Shown: in pieces, positions 1-7,979 of the stretch
How positions within the stretch are numbered: the stretch's first letter is position 1
Layout: each line of letters starts with the position of its first letter
Assembly (NCBI RefSeq): GCF_000425185.1
Contig: NZ_AULH01000006.1
Location: 284,541-348,540 of the forward strand
DNA length: 64,000 bases
DNA from: Pleomorphomonas koreensis DSM 23070
GTDB taxonomy: Bacteria; Pseudomonadota; Alphaproteobacteria; Rhizobiales; Pleomorphomonadaceae
Reading direction: 5' to 3'
The notes under the pieces: generated by a model
The model's database searches: none
Told to the model about the DNA's origin: nothing
Seen by the model: only the letters and a program-made list of their open reading frames with translations
Made by a program: the position numbers and the translations under genes

Positions 1-1
1 G

Positions 2-1180
2 CGGCAGTATGGCCAGCAATACAGGGTGAAGCAGGCGGCGACGGTCGTGCAGAGCCTCGACGGCGCCGTCCGCGCCATGGTCGGCGGCAGCGATTACGGG
101 GAGAGCCTGTTCAACCGCGCCGTCTACGCGCTGCGCCAGCCCGGCTCGTCCTTCAAGCCCTTCGTCTACGCCACCGCCTTCATGAACGGCTACGCGCCCG
201 ACGACATGATCTCCGACGCGCCCATCACCATCGGCAACTGGAGTCCGCGCAACTACGGCCGTTCCTATGCCGGCCGCATCTCGCTCCGCACCGCCATCGC
301 CAAGTCGATCAACACCGTGCCGGTGCGGCTCGCCGAGAGCTTCGGCCGCGGCAAGATCGTCGAGACGGCGCACAAGCTCGGCATCCGCACCGAACTGAAG
401 ATCACCCGCGCCCTGCCGCTCGGCGTCGCCGAGGTCACTCCTCTCGACATGGCTGGAGCCTATTCGGCCTTTGCCACCGGCGGCGTCAAGGCGACGCCCT
501 ATGCCGTCGAATGGACCAAGACCCGTGCCGGCGTCGTCACCTACGACCGGGCGCGCGACGAGCCGCCGCCCGAACAGGTGCTGCCGGAGGAGATCGCCTA
601 CGAGATGAACAGCGTGCTGTCGACGGTGGTGAACGCCGGCACCGGCGGCAAGGCCAAGTTCCCCGGCCAGATGCAGGCCGGCAAGACCGGCACCACCCAG
701 GCCTATCGCGACGCCTGGTTCGTCGGCTTCACCGGCTGGTACGCCGCCTCCGTCTGGTTCGGCAACGACGACTACACCTCCACCGCCAACATGACCGGCG
801 GCAGTCTGCCGGCCATCGCCTGGCACGCCATCATGGAGCCGATCCACGCCGGCCTCGGCTTCAAGCCGATTCCGGGCGTGCCGGTGCCGGCCGATCTCGT
901 CGCCTCGGTGGCCAAGCCGGCGGCGGTCGCCGCCGCGCCGTACGACGATGCCGTCCCGCAGCAATCGCTGACGCCGGCCGCGGTTTCGGTGATCCGCGAG
1001 GTCGGCGCCACCATGCGGGCCCGCGCGCCGGAAGCCAAGCCAGGGGAAGCCGCCCTGCTGCCGGCGCCGAACGTCGAGCCGCCGCTCGCCCTCGCCACGC
1101 CGCCGGCCGCCGGCCAGTCGAGCGTCCTTCTCAACGGCCTGTCATTGCTCGGGAATGCCGAGGCGGGGGCCGTCCGTTGA
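2..1180 (+). CDS. Class A penicillin-binding protein (PBP1A type), 3' part
   Basis: The gene enters from the left edge; about 392 C-terminal residues are visible. It is the transpeptidase half of a bifunctional glycosyltransferase/transpeptidase that builds and cross-links peptidoglycan in the periplasm. The penicillin-binding triad is complete: SSFK with the nucleophile serine codon near base 146, SIN near base 305, and KTG(T) near base 683. After the transpeptidase domain comes a Pro/Ala-rich tail of about 100 residues that looks disordered. The glycosyltransferase domain and membrane anchor must lie upstream of the window. The stop overlaps the proposed TTG start of the next gene, so the genes may be translationally coupled. 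PBP1A versus another class A subtype cannot be settled without the N-terminus. Confidence 0.93.
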   Translation, partial: RQYGQQYRVKQAATVVQSLDGAVRAMVGGSDYGESLFNRAVYALRQPGSSFKPFVYATAFMNGYAPDDMISDAPITIGNWSPRNYGRSYAGRISLRTAIAKSINTVPVRLAESFGRGKIVETAHKLGIRTELKITRALPLGVAEVTPLDMAGAYSAFATGGVKATPYAVEWTKTRAGVVTYDRARDEPPPEQVLPEEIAYEMNSVLSTVVNAGTGGKAKFPGQMQAGKTGTTQAYRDAWFVGFTGWYAASVWFGNDDYTSTANMTGGSLPAIAWHAIMEPIHAGLGFKPIPGVPVPADLVASVAKPAAVAAAPYDDAVPQQSLTPAAVSVIREVGATMRARAPEAKPGEAALLPAPNVEPPLALATPPAAGQSSVLLNGLSLLGNAEAGAVR

Positions 1181-1776
1181 ACCGGTTGCCGCCCGTGCTC
1201 GCCTCCCTTCGCCTGATCGTGGTGGTCGTCGCCGGCGTCCTCCTCGGCCTCGTTTCGGCCTGGTGGGCGATCGGCAATCTCCGCTTCGAGAGCGCCCGCG
1301 GCATCGGCCAATGGTCGATGGTCGACGACCGTTCCAAGGGCAACCCCTATGAGGCGGCGCGCGCCGCCCGGCGCGGCGGCGGCGGGCTCGGCCCGAGCGA
1401 AGGCATCGAGCTGGTCACCGAGGTCGATGCCGGCAACCGGCCGCTCCGGGCCGATTGCGCCTACACGATCGCCGGGCCGATGCCGCAAGGCGTTCTGTGG
1501 ACGCTCACCGTTTCCGACCGCGACGGCCGCCTTCCCGTCAATCCGGCGGGCCGCTTCGGCTTCACTTCGCTCGACGCCATGACATTCGGCCCGGCGCGGG
1601 AAGTGCGCATCTCGCTTGGCCGCGACGTCCGGCCCGGCGACTTCGTGGCGACCACAGGTCTTGCCAGCCTCCGCCTGACGCTGCGCCTCTATTCGCCCAC
1701 CGTCGCGACGCGCGCGCCGGGCCGCGAGCAGTTGCCGTCGGTGACGCCGCTCGGCTGCGAGGAGGAGGCAGGATGA
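1177..1776 (+). CDS. DUF1214 domain membrane-anchored protein
   Basis: A protein of about 199 residues with one N-terminal membrane segment (roughly residues 8-28). The following domain resembles the short alphaproteobacterial DUF1214 family: an N-P-Y-E-A-A-R-A-A-R stretch, a D-x-G-x-x-L-x-x-x-C-x-Y core, a W-T-L strand and a C-terminal L-R-L-Y. The function of DUF1214 is not known. I chose the TTG at 1177, which overlaps the TGA of the penicillin-binding protein; a GTG at 1195 is an alternative. The end overlaps the start of the DUF1254 gene by ATGA, and these two domains commonly occur together, so the pair probably acts as a unit at the inner membrane. Confidence 0.8.
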   Translation: MNRLPPVLASLRLIVVVVAGVLLGLVSAWWAIGNLRFESARGIGQWSMVDDRSKGNPYEAARAARRGGGGLGPSEGIELVTEVDAGNRPLRADCAYTIAGPMPQGVLWTLTVSDRDGRLPVNPAGRFGFTSLDAMTFGPAREVRISLGRDVRPGDFVATTGLASLRLTLRLYSPTVATRAPGREQLPSVTPLGCEEEAG

Positions 1777-2312
1777 TGATCGACACCGGCCTTCGCTGGT
1801 TTGTGGCCGTCCTCTTCATCGCCGGGCTCACCCACATCGCCACGGTGCTGCTGGTTCCGGGCCACTCCCGCGACCAGGCTTTTACCGGCATCGATCTGGC
1901 CGAGGCGGCCACCCGGCTGGTGCGCGTCGACGGCCGCAACACCGTCGCCGATCTCGATCCGGCCTTCCTCAACGCCGTCTGCCGTTTCGACGGCGACACC
2001 GGGCCGATGCGGCTCAGCGGCGCCATGCCGGCCACCTACTGGTCGATCGCCGCCTTGTCCGAGGACGGCCGGATTCTCTCGACTCTGTCGCGCGAGGATC
2101 TGCGCGGCACCGACATCGACCTGCTCGTCGGCCGGACGGCCGCCCTCGACGCCGCCCGCCAGTCGGCCGGAATCGGAGACATCGAGACCATGGCGCTGCC
2201 GGTCGACAGCGGCTTCCTGCTGGTGCGGCTGTTTGCCGGCGATCTCGATGATCGCGGCCGCGCCGAGGAGTCTTTCGAGGGGCTCGACTGCCGGCCGGCG
2301 AGCGACGACTGA
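1773..2312 (+). CDS. DUF1254 domain protein
   Basis: A protein of 179 residues with an N-terminal hydrophobic segment (about residues 8-30), so probably anchored in the inner membrane and facing the periplasm. It has the features of the short DUF1254 family of rhizobia: an A-V-C-R-F-D motif mid-protein, then G-P-M-R-L-S-G and a Y-W-S-I strand. The biochemical role is unknown. The ATG overlaps the stop of the DUF1214 gene (ATGA), and a GGAGGAGG-like ribosome-binding site precedes it. The gene ends nine bases from the convergent gene on the other strand. Confidence 0.8.
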   Translation: MMIDTGLRWFVAVLFIAGLTHIATVLLVPGHSRDQAFTGIDLAEAATRLVRVDGRNTVADLDPAFLNAVCRFDGDTGPMRLSGAMPATYWSIAALSEDGRILSTLSREDLRGTDIDLLVGRTAALDAARQSAGIGDIETMALPVDSGFLLVRLFAGDLDDRGRAEESFEGLDCRPASDD

Positions 2313-2321
2313 CTATCGACC

Positions 2322-3275
2322 TTATTTCTGCGGCACCGGCTCGTCGAAGGGATCGGGCGGGTTCATCAGCCTCGAGTGTCGCGCCGGACCGCTCGGCATT
2401 GCCGTGCGCATGGCCGGTGCCCCGAAGCACCGTACCCCGAGAAGGCCGGCAAGCGCCCGCTCGGCGGCGACAAGCTGGCCGGACGGCGCCTCTACCTCCA
2501 GATGGTCGATGGCGTAGCGATAGGAAGCGCCCCGGTAGCCGAGCGCCTGCCACACCCAGGAGATGGTCTCCTCGTTCTCCCATACCCGCGCCTCGGCGCC
2601 TTGATGCAGGCTGGCCTCGACGAGGCCCTGCCGCCTCAGCGCGCCCAGGCGCTCGACGTCGGCCCGCCGCACCCGCGCAGCCACTGCGCAGAACGGCGGC
2701 ACCAGCGCCGTATCGGCGCGGGCGTCGTCGGTGACGCGGGTCCACAGCGTTTCCGTCGAGCGGCGGCCGTCGGAGAGCAGGTAGCGATGATAGCGGCTGC
2801 GATCGTAGGCCGGCGCGATCAGCGGCAGGGCGATCTCCGGGAACATCGCCGCCGTCTCCGGCGACATGGCGCCGTCGCCCTTCAGAATCGGCAGGATTCG
2901 CGTCCGCTCGCCTTCCACCAGCGTGTCGAGCCACCAGTCGCGGGCATGCGGGGCGCGCACGAAGGCCCAGGCGCGGTTGCGCAACTCGATCTCATCGTCG
3001 GTCAGCGGGAAGGCCGATACCGGCTCCTTCCGTGCCTGGGAGGCGATGAGGTCGCCGGCCACCGGCAGCAGCGTGTCGTGCAGATAGGAGGGTGCGGCCC
3101 GCCCGAAATCGCCGGTCGGGCGTCCGCAGGCGGCAACGGCCACCAGGACAACCGCCAGCACGCCGCCGGCCGTCAAGGCGCGCGCCGGTCTCCCGGGAAT
3201 AGAGGCGGAAAAGGGGGAATCCGGAGCAGCGGCCCGCTTCGGCTTGTTCGGCTGTTGCTTGCTGCGCGCGGCCAC
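2322..3275 (-). CDS. Conserved hypothetical lipoprotein-like protein
   Basis: A protein of 317 residues. A charged, proline-containing N-terminus of about 35 residues is followed by a hydrophobic stretch ending in V-A-A-C-G, which could be a lipobox, so a lipoprotein or membrane-anchored periplasmic protein is likely. The remainder is soluble and rich in Arg, Ala and Trp, and I recognise no domain in it. It is convergent with the DUF1254 gene, with only nine bases between the two stops. Composition and codon use match the surrounding chromosome, which supports a real gene. No function is proposed. Confidence 0.75.
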   Translation of the reverse strand: MAARSKQQPNKPKRAAAPDSPFSASIPGRPARALTAGGVLAVVLVAVAACGRPTGDFGRAAPSYLHDTLLPVAGDLIASQARKEPVSAFPLTDDEIELRNRAWAFVRAPHARDWWLDTLVEGERTRILPILKGDGAMSPETAAMFPEIALPLIAPAYDRSRYHRYLLSDGRRSTETLWTRVTDDARADTALVPPFCAVAARVRRADVERLGALRRQGLVEASLHQGAEARVWENEETISWVWQALGYRGASYRYAIDHLEVEAPSGQLVAAERALAGLLGVRCFGAPAMRTAMPSGPARHSRLMNPPDPFDEPVPQK

Positions 3276-3355
3276 GCTGCGTCTCCGGTCGGTTTCTCCG
3301 GAGTCTTCCGGATTCGCACGCCCGGCGCAAGCCCGCCGCTGGCCGCTCCGGCGGT

Positions 3356-3550
3356 CTACTTCACGCCGGCGCCGGTCGGACGCGGCGTCATGCCGGGCTT
3401 CCTCGCCAGCCGCTTCGGCGGCCGGGGCGGGATGCTTGCTTCCCGGCCTTCGACACCACGGCCGGGTAGTATGGTCACTTCGCAGAACTCGCCTGTCGAT
3501 TTCCTGCGCACGCGCAGCAATGGCAGACCGAACGCAATCACCTCACCCAC
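3356..3550 (-). CDS. Small hypothetical protein
   Basis: A short frame of 64 codons beginning with GTG and preceded at a good distance by a purine-rich GGAGGGC site. The product starts with a hydrophobic strand (G-E-V-I-A-F-G-L-P-L-L-R-V) and ends in a basic, proline-rich tail. I recognise no domain. It lies alone between the lipoprotein gene and the DUF2336 gene. The ribosome-binding site is the main argument that it is translated; chance remains possible at this G+C content. Confidence 0.4.
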   Translation of the reverse strand: MGEVIAFGLPLLRVRRKSTGEFCEVTILPGRGVEGREASIPPRPPKRLARKPGMTPRPTGAGVK

Positions 3551-3652
3551 GGCGCCCTCCTGGGCCGAACCGGTTCGGGGCGACCAAGATACATCGACGA
3601 TTGTCGCATTCGCGCGCTTTCGCCCCGTAAATCCATCATTCCGTCTTCAGAG

Positions 3653-3667
3653 TTAACAAATGGTTTA
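3653..3667 (+). promoter_or_regulatory. CtrA-like site, one mismatch (candidate)
   Basis: TTAA, seven bases, TTTA. This is the TTAA-N7-TTAA consensus of the alphaproteobacterial cell-cycle regulator CtrA with one mismatch in the second half. It lies about 90 bases before the DUF2336 gene, a plausible promoter distance. Such sites arise by chance, so this is only a candidate. Confidence 0.25.
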
Positions 3668-3756
3668 CGATTTCGACCGCATTCTCGGCCTGTTCGCCCG
3701 TCGCTCGTTTTTGCCGGAATCGGGGGCGATACACTCGTTTTCGGGATGGCTGTGAA

Positions 3757-4884
3757 ATGGCGTCGCCCCCCTTCTCAAGCGGCATTCTCGGCCTCGTCAA
3801 GGATACTGGCGGCCTGAGATCCCGTGCCCTTCTCAAGGATGCGACCGAACTCTACGTGTCGGAGCCCACGCATACGCGTGCCGAGGTCGCCATGTACGAG
3901 GAGCTGGCCGGTCAGCTCCTGAAGGTGACGGCGTTGCAGGACCGCATCCGCATCGCCACGCTGCTCGCCGATTACGACGAGGTTCCCGCCTCGGTCATGC
4001 GGGCGCTGCTGCACGACATCTTTCCCGTCTCGTCGGTCATGCTGGAGCGGGCGAAAAGCATTTCCGAAGGCCAGTTGCTGGCGCTGATCGCCACCGCCTC
4101 GCCGAGCCATCTCGAGCTGATCGCCGCCCGCCGCAACCTCCAGCCGACCGTTGTCGAGGCCCTGCTCGGCCGCCTGCGCTCCGACGGCCTCACGGCGCTG
4201 GCCGCCAACACCACGATCGCCTTCTCGCCGAGCGCCCTCCGTCATCTGGTCGACAGCGCCCGCGGCAATCCCAGGCTCGCCCGTCAGCTCGCCGCCCGCA
4301 TCAACGACGTGCAGGACACCGACCTGATTGACCTGTTCCTCGATCTCGACGCCCGCGGCCGCCGCCGCGTCATCCAGGCGCTGGAGATCGCCGCGCTCCG
4401 GGAGTTCGCCGCTCGCCGGCCGCTGCCGCGCGTGCCGATGCCCGATCCGGACAAGGTGGCGACGCTGGCTCGCGCCTGCCTGCAGCGCAATACCGAGGCC
4501 ATGGCCGGCATTCTCGCCGAACTCACCGATCTGGATGCACCCTTTGTCGTCCGGTTGCTCGCCGATCAGGGCGGCGAACCGCTGTCGATCTGCCTGAAGG
4601 CGGCCGGCATCGACACCGGCATCGCCACCCGCGTCATCCTGTTCTCCGGCGTCGACGACACGCGCAGCTATTTCGACGTCAAGCGCCTGGTCGACCTTTA
4701 CGAGATGGTCTCTCTGCGCTCGTCCCTGCTGCTTGCCGACCGCTGGCGCGGCACCGGCCGACCTGTGGAGAAGCCGGCGGGCTACGTGCCGCAGACCCAG
4801 GCCGGCACGCCCGTCCGCGCGGCCACGGCGAATCGCGGCGACAAGCCGGTGCGGATGCCGGACCTCAAGCGCGATCGCGCCTGA
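3757..4884 (+). CDS. DUF2336 domain-containing protein
   Basis: A protein of 375 residues, almost entirely alpha-helical, without signal peptide or membrane segment. The central region consists of HEAT-like helical repeats (for example A-L-L-x-D-I-F-P-V-S-S-V-M-L-E-R-A and similar Leu/Ala helices). This matches DUF2336, a common alphaproteobacterial family of unknown function. The C-terminal 40 residues are basic and probably disordered. The ATG at 3757 was chosen because the conserved region starts soon after it. A CtrA-like site lies upstream. The gene appears monocistronic, with about 460 non-coding bases before mucR. Confidence 0.85.
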   Translation: MASPPFSSGILGLVKDTGGLRSRALLKDATELYVSEPTHTRAEVAMYEELAGQLLKVTALQDRIRIATLLADYDEVPASVMRALLHDIFPVSSVMLERAKSISEGQLLALIATASPSHLELIAARRNLQPTVVEALLGRLRSDGLTALAANTTIAFSPSALRHLVDSARGNPRLARQLAARINDVQDTDLIDLFLDLDARGRRRVIQALEIAALREFAARRPLPRVPMPDPDKVATLARACLQRNTEAMAGILAELTDLDAPFVVRLLADQGGEPLSICLKAAGIDTGIATRVILFSGVDDTRSYFDVKRLVDLYEMVSLRSSLLLADRWRGTGRPVEKPAGYVPQTQAGTPVRAATANRGDKPVRMPDLKRDRA

Positions 4885-5345
4885 ACGACGGCCGGCCGCG
4901 CGACTGCCGGCCTGCCGCCATTGTTCATCCGGCCGATCCGAAAGCGCTCCTGCGCGCGATATCGGATATCCATCTTCGTCATTAGTCCTGTGGAATGGAC
5001 GAACCGTCGATTCGGCGGGGCGGAACGGTCGATTCCGCAGTCCGACAATGCCCTTCCCCACCTTCCGGCTGTCGCCTCCGCCATAGGCAACGTCTGTGTG
5101 CTCGAAGTGTCTTGCCGACATTTTTCCTAGCATTCGCTGGGAAAGCGTGCGGCTTTCATCGTATTGGCGTCGCTCTTTCTCAAGTTCCACTTGTTTTCGA
5201 TTTTGAAGCGCTGTATTGAGGTGGCTGACAGCAGATCATCGGTTTTTTGCGGTTTCGCATGTAGAATTCTCCCAAATTCCTCCCCAGGCGAAACAGTTAA
5301 CGAAACGCAAGAGAATATCCGGATTCAAGCAGGACAGGAACCAAG
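4885..5345. other. Long leader/intergenic region before mucR
   Basis: No convincing gene. The second half is distinctly richer in A+T than the neighbouring coding DNA and contains an imperfect inverted repeat near 5123-5144 and a GTTAAC half-site near 5299. A long AT-rich leader suits mucR, whose family members bind AT-rich DNA and often repress their own gene. Confidence 0.5.
5123..5144. promoter_or_regulatory. Inverted repeat upstream of mucR (possible operator)
   Basis: The arms TTTCC-x-AGC and GCT-x-GGAAA face each other across four bases, with one unmatched position in each arm. The repeat lies about 200 bases before mucR. It could be an operator or a transcript hairpin; no known consensus is claimed. 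Confidence 0.3.
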
Positions 5346-5765
5346 ATGAGCGAGATGGAAGAAGACCTGACGATAATCGACCTTGCCGCGCATATCGTCG
5401 CCGCTTATGTCGGCAACAATTCCGTTCCGACCGCGGAACTGCCCAACCTGATCTACGATGTGGTTGGCGCTCTCAACCGCGTGCAGGGCGGTGCTCCTCA
5501 GGAAGTCGAGGCCGAGCCGGTGCGTCCGGCCGTTCCCGTCAAGAAGTCGGTGACCAACGACTACATCATCTGCCTTGAGGACGGGAAGAAGTTCAAGTCG
5601 CTGAAGCGGCACCTTCGCACCCACTACAACATGTCGCCGGAAGAGTATCGCGAGAAGTGGGGCCTGCCGGCCGACTACCCGATGGTCGCCCCCAACTACG
5701 CGGCCGCTCGTTCGGATCTCGCCAAGAAGATGGGCCTCGGCCAGCAGCGCCGTCGCAGCCGCTGA
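5346..5765 (+). CDS. mucR: MucR/Ros-family zinc-finger transcriptional regulator
   Basis: A DNA-binding protein of 139 residues of the Ros/MucR family, which silences exopolysaccharide, motility and cell-cycle genes in rhizobia and Brucella and binds AT-rich DNA like H-NS. The N-terminal part (about 1-55) is the acidic oligomerisation region. Residues of roughly 75-110 hold the prokaryotic C2H2-type finger: [18 protein letters not shown]. The second cysteine position is Asp, as in many MucR proteins. The motif [15 protein letters not shown] follows and is a family hallmark. A strong hairpin terminator stands 27 bases after the stop, so the gene is probably transcribed alone, with its own long upstream region. 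Confidence 0.95.
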   Translation: MSEMEEDLTIIDLAAHIVAAYVGNNSVPTAELPNLIYDVVGALNRVQGGAPQEVEAEPVRPAVPVKKSVTNDYIICLEDGKKFKSLKRHLRTHYNMSPEEYREKWGLPADYPMVAPNYAAARSDLAKKMGLGQQRRRSR

Positions 5766-5791
5766 TCGGCCCTGCCCACAGAGCTTTCAGG

Positions 5792-5821
5792 AGCCCGGCC
5801 TCGCGGTCGGGCTTTTTCTTT
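5792..5821 (+). terminator. Rho-independent terminator of mucR
   Basis: An eight-base-pair stem, GCCCGGCC with GGTCGGGC (one G-T pair), closes a TCGC loop and is followed by five T and a CTT tail. Confidence 0.85.
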
Positions 5822-5840
5822 TCCGGCCTGCCCCTGTGGC

Positions 5841-6167
5841 TCAGGATGCACCTTGATCATCCCCGGATGTGCCCGCCCTCCGCCTCAGCGTCCGCCGCTC
5901 GGCGCGATAGGCTTGCAGCAGCCCGATATGCCGATTGAGGTCGTAGCTCCAATGGCCAGCGCGGCCGCGACCGCGTTCGCGCCGTAAAGCGGACAACAAA
6001 CGCAGACACAACTTTCTAGTGCATTCCTCGCTGTCGTCGGCGATGTCCGCCGGGTCGACTGGCAACAGCCGCGGCAGCATCTCCTGGCGTCGATACCGGA
6101 GCACACCCGCGTCGATCGAGTCGGCAACGAGGGACGCAACCGGAGGGATAGACACGGATTCTCTCAT
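5841..6167 (-). CDS. Small hypothetical protein, DUF6477-like
   Basis: A protein of 108 residues with no signal peptide or membrane segment, rich in Arg and Leu. The Y-R-R-x-x-x-L-P-R-L-L stretch near the N-terminus and the S-Y-x-L-x-R-H-I-x-L-L-x-A segment near the C-terminus resemble the DUF6477 family known from Rhodobacterales; this assignment rests on memory of the family pattern and is tentative. It is divergent from the DnaA-like gene, with about 160 bases between the two starts. Function unknown. Confidence 0.6.
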   Translation of the reverse strand: MRESVSIPPVASLVADSIDAGVLRYRRQEMLPRLLPVDPADIADDSEECTRKLCLRLLSALRRERGRGRAGHWSYDLNRHIGLLQAYRAERRTLRRRAGTSGDDQGAS

Positions 6168-6267
6168 GATTTCAGCGCTCTCTTGGACAGCCTTTCAAAG
6201 CTGGACATTGTATGACCGGATCGGAGAGCGGGCATAAGTCAACACTTGAGCACGTATTGGTTGCTAT

Positions 6268-6281
6268 TTGAATCAAATCAA
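6268..6281. promoter_or_regulatory. FNR/FixK-like site in a larger palindrome (candidate)
   Basis: TTGA, six bases, TCAA, differing at one position from the FNR/FixK consensus TTGAT-N4-ATCAA. It sits inside a larger symmetric region (6259-6283) with GGTTG and CAACC at its ends and TTTGA-A-TCAAA at its centre. It lies in the divergent promoter region about 50 bases before the preferred start of the DnaA-like gene. Confidence 0.35.
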
Positions 6282-6330
6282 CCATATGAGAACAAAAGCA
6301 ACCGAAAGTTATCCCCGTCCGGGGAAACCC

Positions 6331-6798
6331 ATGCTTTCCTTGATCGCGGATTGCAGGTCCCCTCACCAACTTTCGGAGTACACTCTCGTGCATGGTTCAG
6401 CCTCCCGCTTGAGTTCTCAAGCATCCCCCGCCGCCGTCTTGGAAGCGGACTTCCCCGGCGAGGCGGACATCATCGAACAAGCCGTGCTGCGTGCCTTCAG
6501 CCTGAAGATTTCCTCGCTCCGGTCCCACAACCGGGGCCGCGCCGAAATCGCCTTCGCCCGCCAGGTCGCCATCTACGTGGCGCACGTCCAGCTCGGCCTG
6601 ACCCTGACCGAGGCCGCCCGCATGTTCGGACGCGACCGGACCACCGCCGCCCATGCCTGCCGCACCGTCGAGGACCGGCGGGACGACCGGCTGATCGACC
6701 TGAAGCTGGAGGCAATCGAGCACTCGATTCAGAACTGGGCTTTCCCTCGTCTGTCTGCCCGGCTCCACGAGGCCACGCGCCCGGAGCGACTGCAATGA
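6331..6798 (+). CDS. DnaA domain-IV-like DNA-binding protein
   Basis: A protein of about 155 residues. The region from about residue 45 to 125 resembles the C-terminal duplex-DNA-binding domain (domain IV) of the initiator DnaA: helices around A-R-Q-V-A-I-Y-V-A-H, T-L-T-E-A-A-R-M-F-G-R-D-R-T-T-A-A-H-A-C. The last stretch copies the DnaA signature that recognises DnaA boxes. The AAA+ ATPase domain of DnaA is absent, so this is not an initiator; it may be a regulator that binds DnaA-box-like DNA. I prefer the ATG at 6331 because GGGGAAA precedes it; an ATG at 6286 and a TTG at 6268 are further upstream in frame without a good ribosome-binding site. The stop overlaps the start of the DUF6456 gene. 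Confidence 0.8.
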   Translation: MLSLIADCRSPHQLSEYTLVHGSASRLSSQASPAAVLEADFPGEADIIEQAVLRAFSLKISSLRSHNRGRAEIAFARQVAIYVAHVQLGLTLTEAARMFGRDRTTAAHACRTVEDRRDDRLIDLKLEAIEHSIQNWAFPRLSARLHEATRPERLQ

Positions 6799-7349
6799 GC
6801 GACCGGTTGGTATCGCGGCAGACGAAGACGCTGGTCGATCCGGACGGCATCCTGCGCGAAGTCGACTTCGACGCGGCCGAAAGCCCGCTTGGCTGGCTGC
6901 GCAGCCGCAAGGACAAGGCGGGCGAGCCGCTGATCTCGGCCGACGAGTTCGAGGCCGGGGAACGGCTGCGCCGCGATTATACGCTGGCCGGGCTGATCGC
7001 CCGCACCACCATGAACTGGGACGGCCTGGGTGGCCGCGCCGAGCGCCGGTCGGCCGGCGGCGGCCGCGACCTCAACGCCGCCTCGCTCGACGCGCGGGCG
7101 CGGGTCAATGCCGTCATCCGGGGACTGGGCCCCGATCTCGCTTCGGTGGCCATCGACGTCTGCTGTCATTTCGCCGGGCTCGCCGACATCGAGCGGCTGC
7201 ACGGCTGGCCACAGCGCTCCGGCAAGGTGGTGCTGCGTCTGGCGCTGGCCGCGCTGGCCCGTTACTACGGCATCGATGCGGAGGCGACGGGTGGTGAGCG
7301 AACGGCGACGCGTCACTGGGGCACATCCGACTTCCGGCCCAAGTCCTGA
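6795..7349 (+). CDS. DUF6456 domain-containing protein
   Basis: A soluble protein of 184 residues. The C-terminal 130 residues match the alphaproteobacterial DUF6456 pattern: S-P-L-x-W-L-R-S-R-K-D near the start, F-E-A-G-E-R-L-R-R-D-Y, N-W-D, and a late R-S-G-K-V-V-L-R-L-A-L-x-x-L-A-x-Y-Y-G. The function is unknown, although R-x-D-Y and W-x-x-x-S-G-K-x-V-L motifs suggest a nucleic-acid-related role (inference only). The ATG overlaps the stop of the DnaA-like gene (ATGA), so the two are very likely made together. Confidence 0.82.
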   Translation: MSDRLVSRQTKTLVDPDGILREVDFDAAESPLGWLRSRKDKAGEPLISADEFEAGERLRRDYTLAGLIARTTMNWDGLGGRAERRSAGGGRDLNAASLDARARVNAVIRGLGPDLASVAIDVCCHFAGLADIERLHGWPQRSGKVVLRLALAALARYYGIDAEATGGERTATRHWGTSDFRPKS

Positions 7350-7367
7350 ATCGTTGCCGGCCCGCTC

Positions 7368-7390
7368 CCTGAGCCGGCCGCCGGCTCAGG
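7368..7390. terminator. Hairpin between convergent genes (possible bidirectional terminator)
   Basis: CCTGAGCCGG and CCGGCTCAGG form a perfect ten-base-pair stem over a three-base loop. It overlaps the last codons of sufE and follows the DUF6456 stop by 18 bases. There is no T-run on either side, so efficiency is uncertain. Confidence 0.4.
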
Positions 7391-7808
7391 CCCGCGCCTC
7401 CTCGGCGATCCGGCGCAGCCGCTCGACCATCGACCTCAGGCCATTGGAGCGCTGCGGCGTCAGGTGCTCACGGAGGTTCAGCTCGTTGAAGATCGCCTCT
7501 GGGTCGATCGCCAGCACCTCGGACACGCGCTTGCCGGAATAGGTGGCGTGGAGGATGGCGACCAGCCCCCGGACGATCAGGGCGTCGGAATCGCCGCGGA
7601 AGGTCAGCACCGGGTCGGCCGGGTCGCCGGAAAGAGCCGGTTTCAGCCAGACCTGGCTGACGCAGCCGCGCACCTTGGTATCGTCGCCGTGGTCCTCGTC
7701 GGCGAGCGGCTCCAGCTCCTTGCCCAGTTCGATCACATAACGGTAGCGGTCTTCCCAATCATCGAGAAGCGAGAAGTTCTCCCTGATTTCGTCGAGCGTC
7801 GCCGCCAC
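7386..7808 (-). CDS. sufE: SufE family cysteine desulfuration protein
   Basis: SufE accepts persulfide sulfur from the cysteine desulfurase SufS and passes it to the SufBCD scaffold during Fe-S cluster assembly in the cytoplasm. The product has about 140 residues, the family's usual length. The acceptor cysteine is in V-R-G-C-V-S-Q-V-W; the D-D-W-E-D-R-Y-R-Y-x-I-E-L-G motif near the N-terminus is also typical. I chose the GTG at 7808, preceded by AGGAGATGG; the frame stays open upstream, but the extra residues do not resemble SufE. No other suf gene is visible nearby. Confidence 0.93.
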   Translation of the reverse strand: MAATLDEIRENFSLLDDWEDRYRYVIELGKELEPLADEDHGDDTKVRGCVSQVWLKPALSGDPADPVLTFRGDSDALIVRGLVAILHATYSGKRVSEVLAIDPEAIFNELNLREHLTPQRSNGLRSMVERLRRIAEEARA

Positions 7809-7861
7809 CTTCCATCTCCTGTCCTTCGAGCCGGACCCGATATAGTCTCCCGCCGGCCGCA

Positions 7862-7898
7862 AAGAAAGAGACCGCCGACCCGAAAGGGCGCGGCGGTC
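7862..7898 (-). terminator. Terminator after the DUF5330 gene
   Basis: Read on the minus strand, GACCGCC pairs with GGCGGTC around an inner CCC-TTTC-GGG hairpin and is followed by a T-rich TCTTTCTTT tail. It separates the DUF5330 gene from sufE. Confidence 0.65.
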
Positions 7899-7979
7899 AG
7901 AGTTCCCGGCGGATTCAAACCACCGGTCAGGGAAAGCGGGGCCGCCGGCTTGGGCCGGTCCGGCCGGATCATGTGGTGG

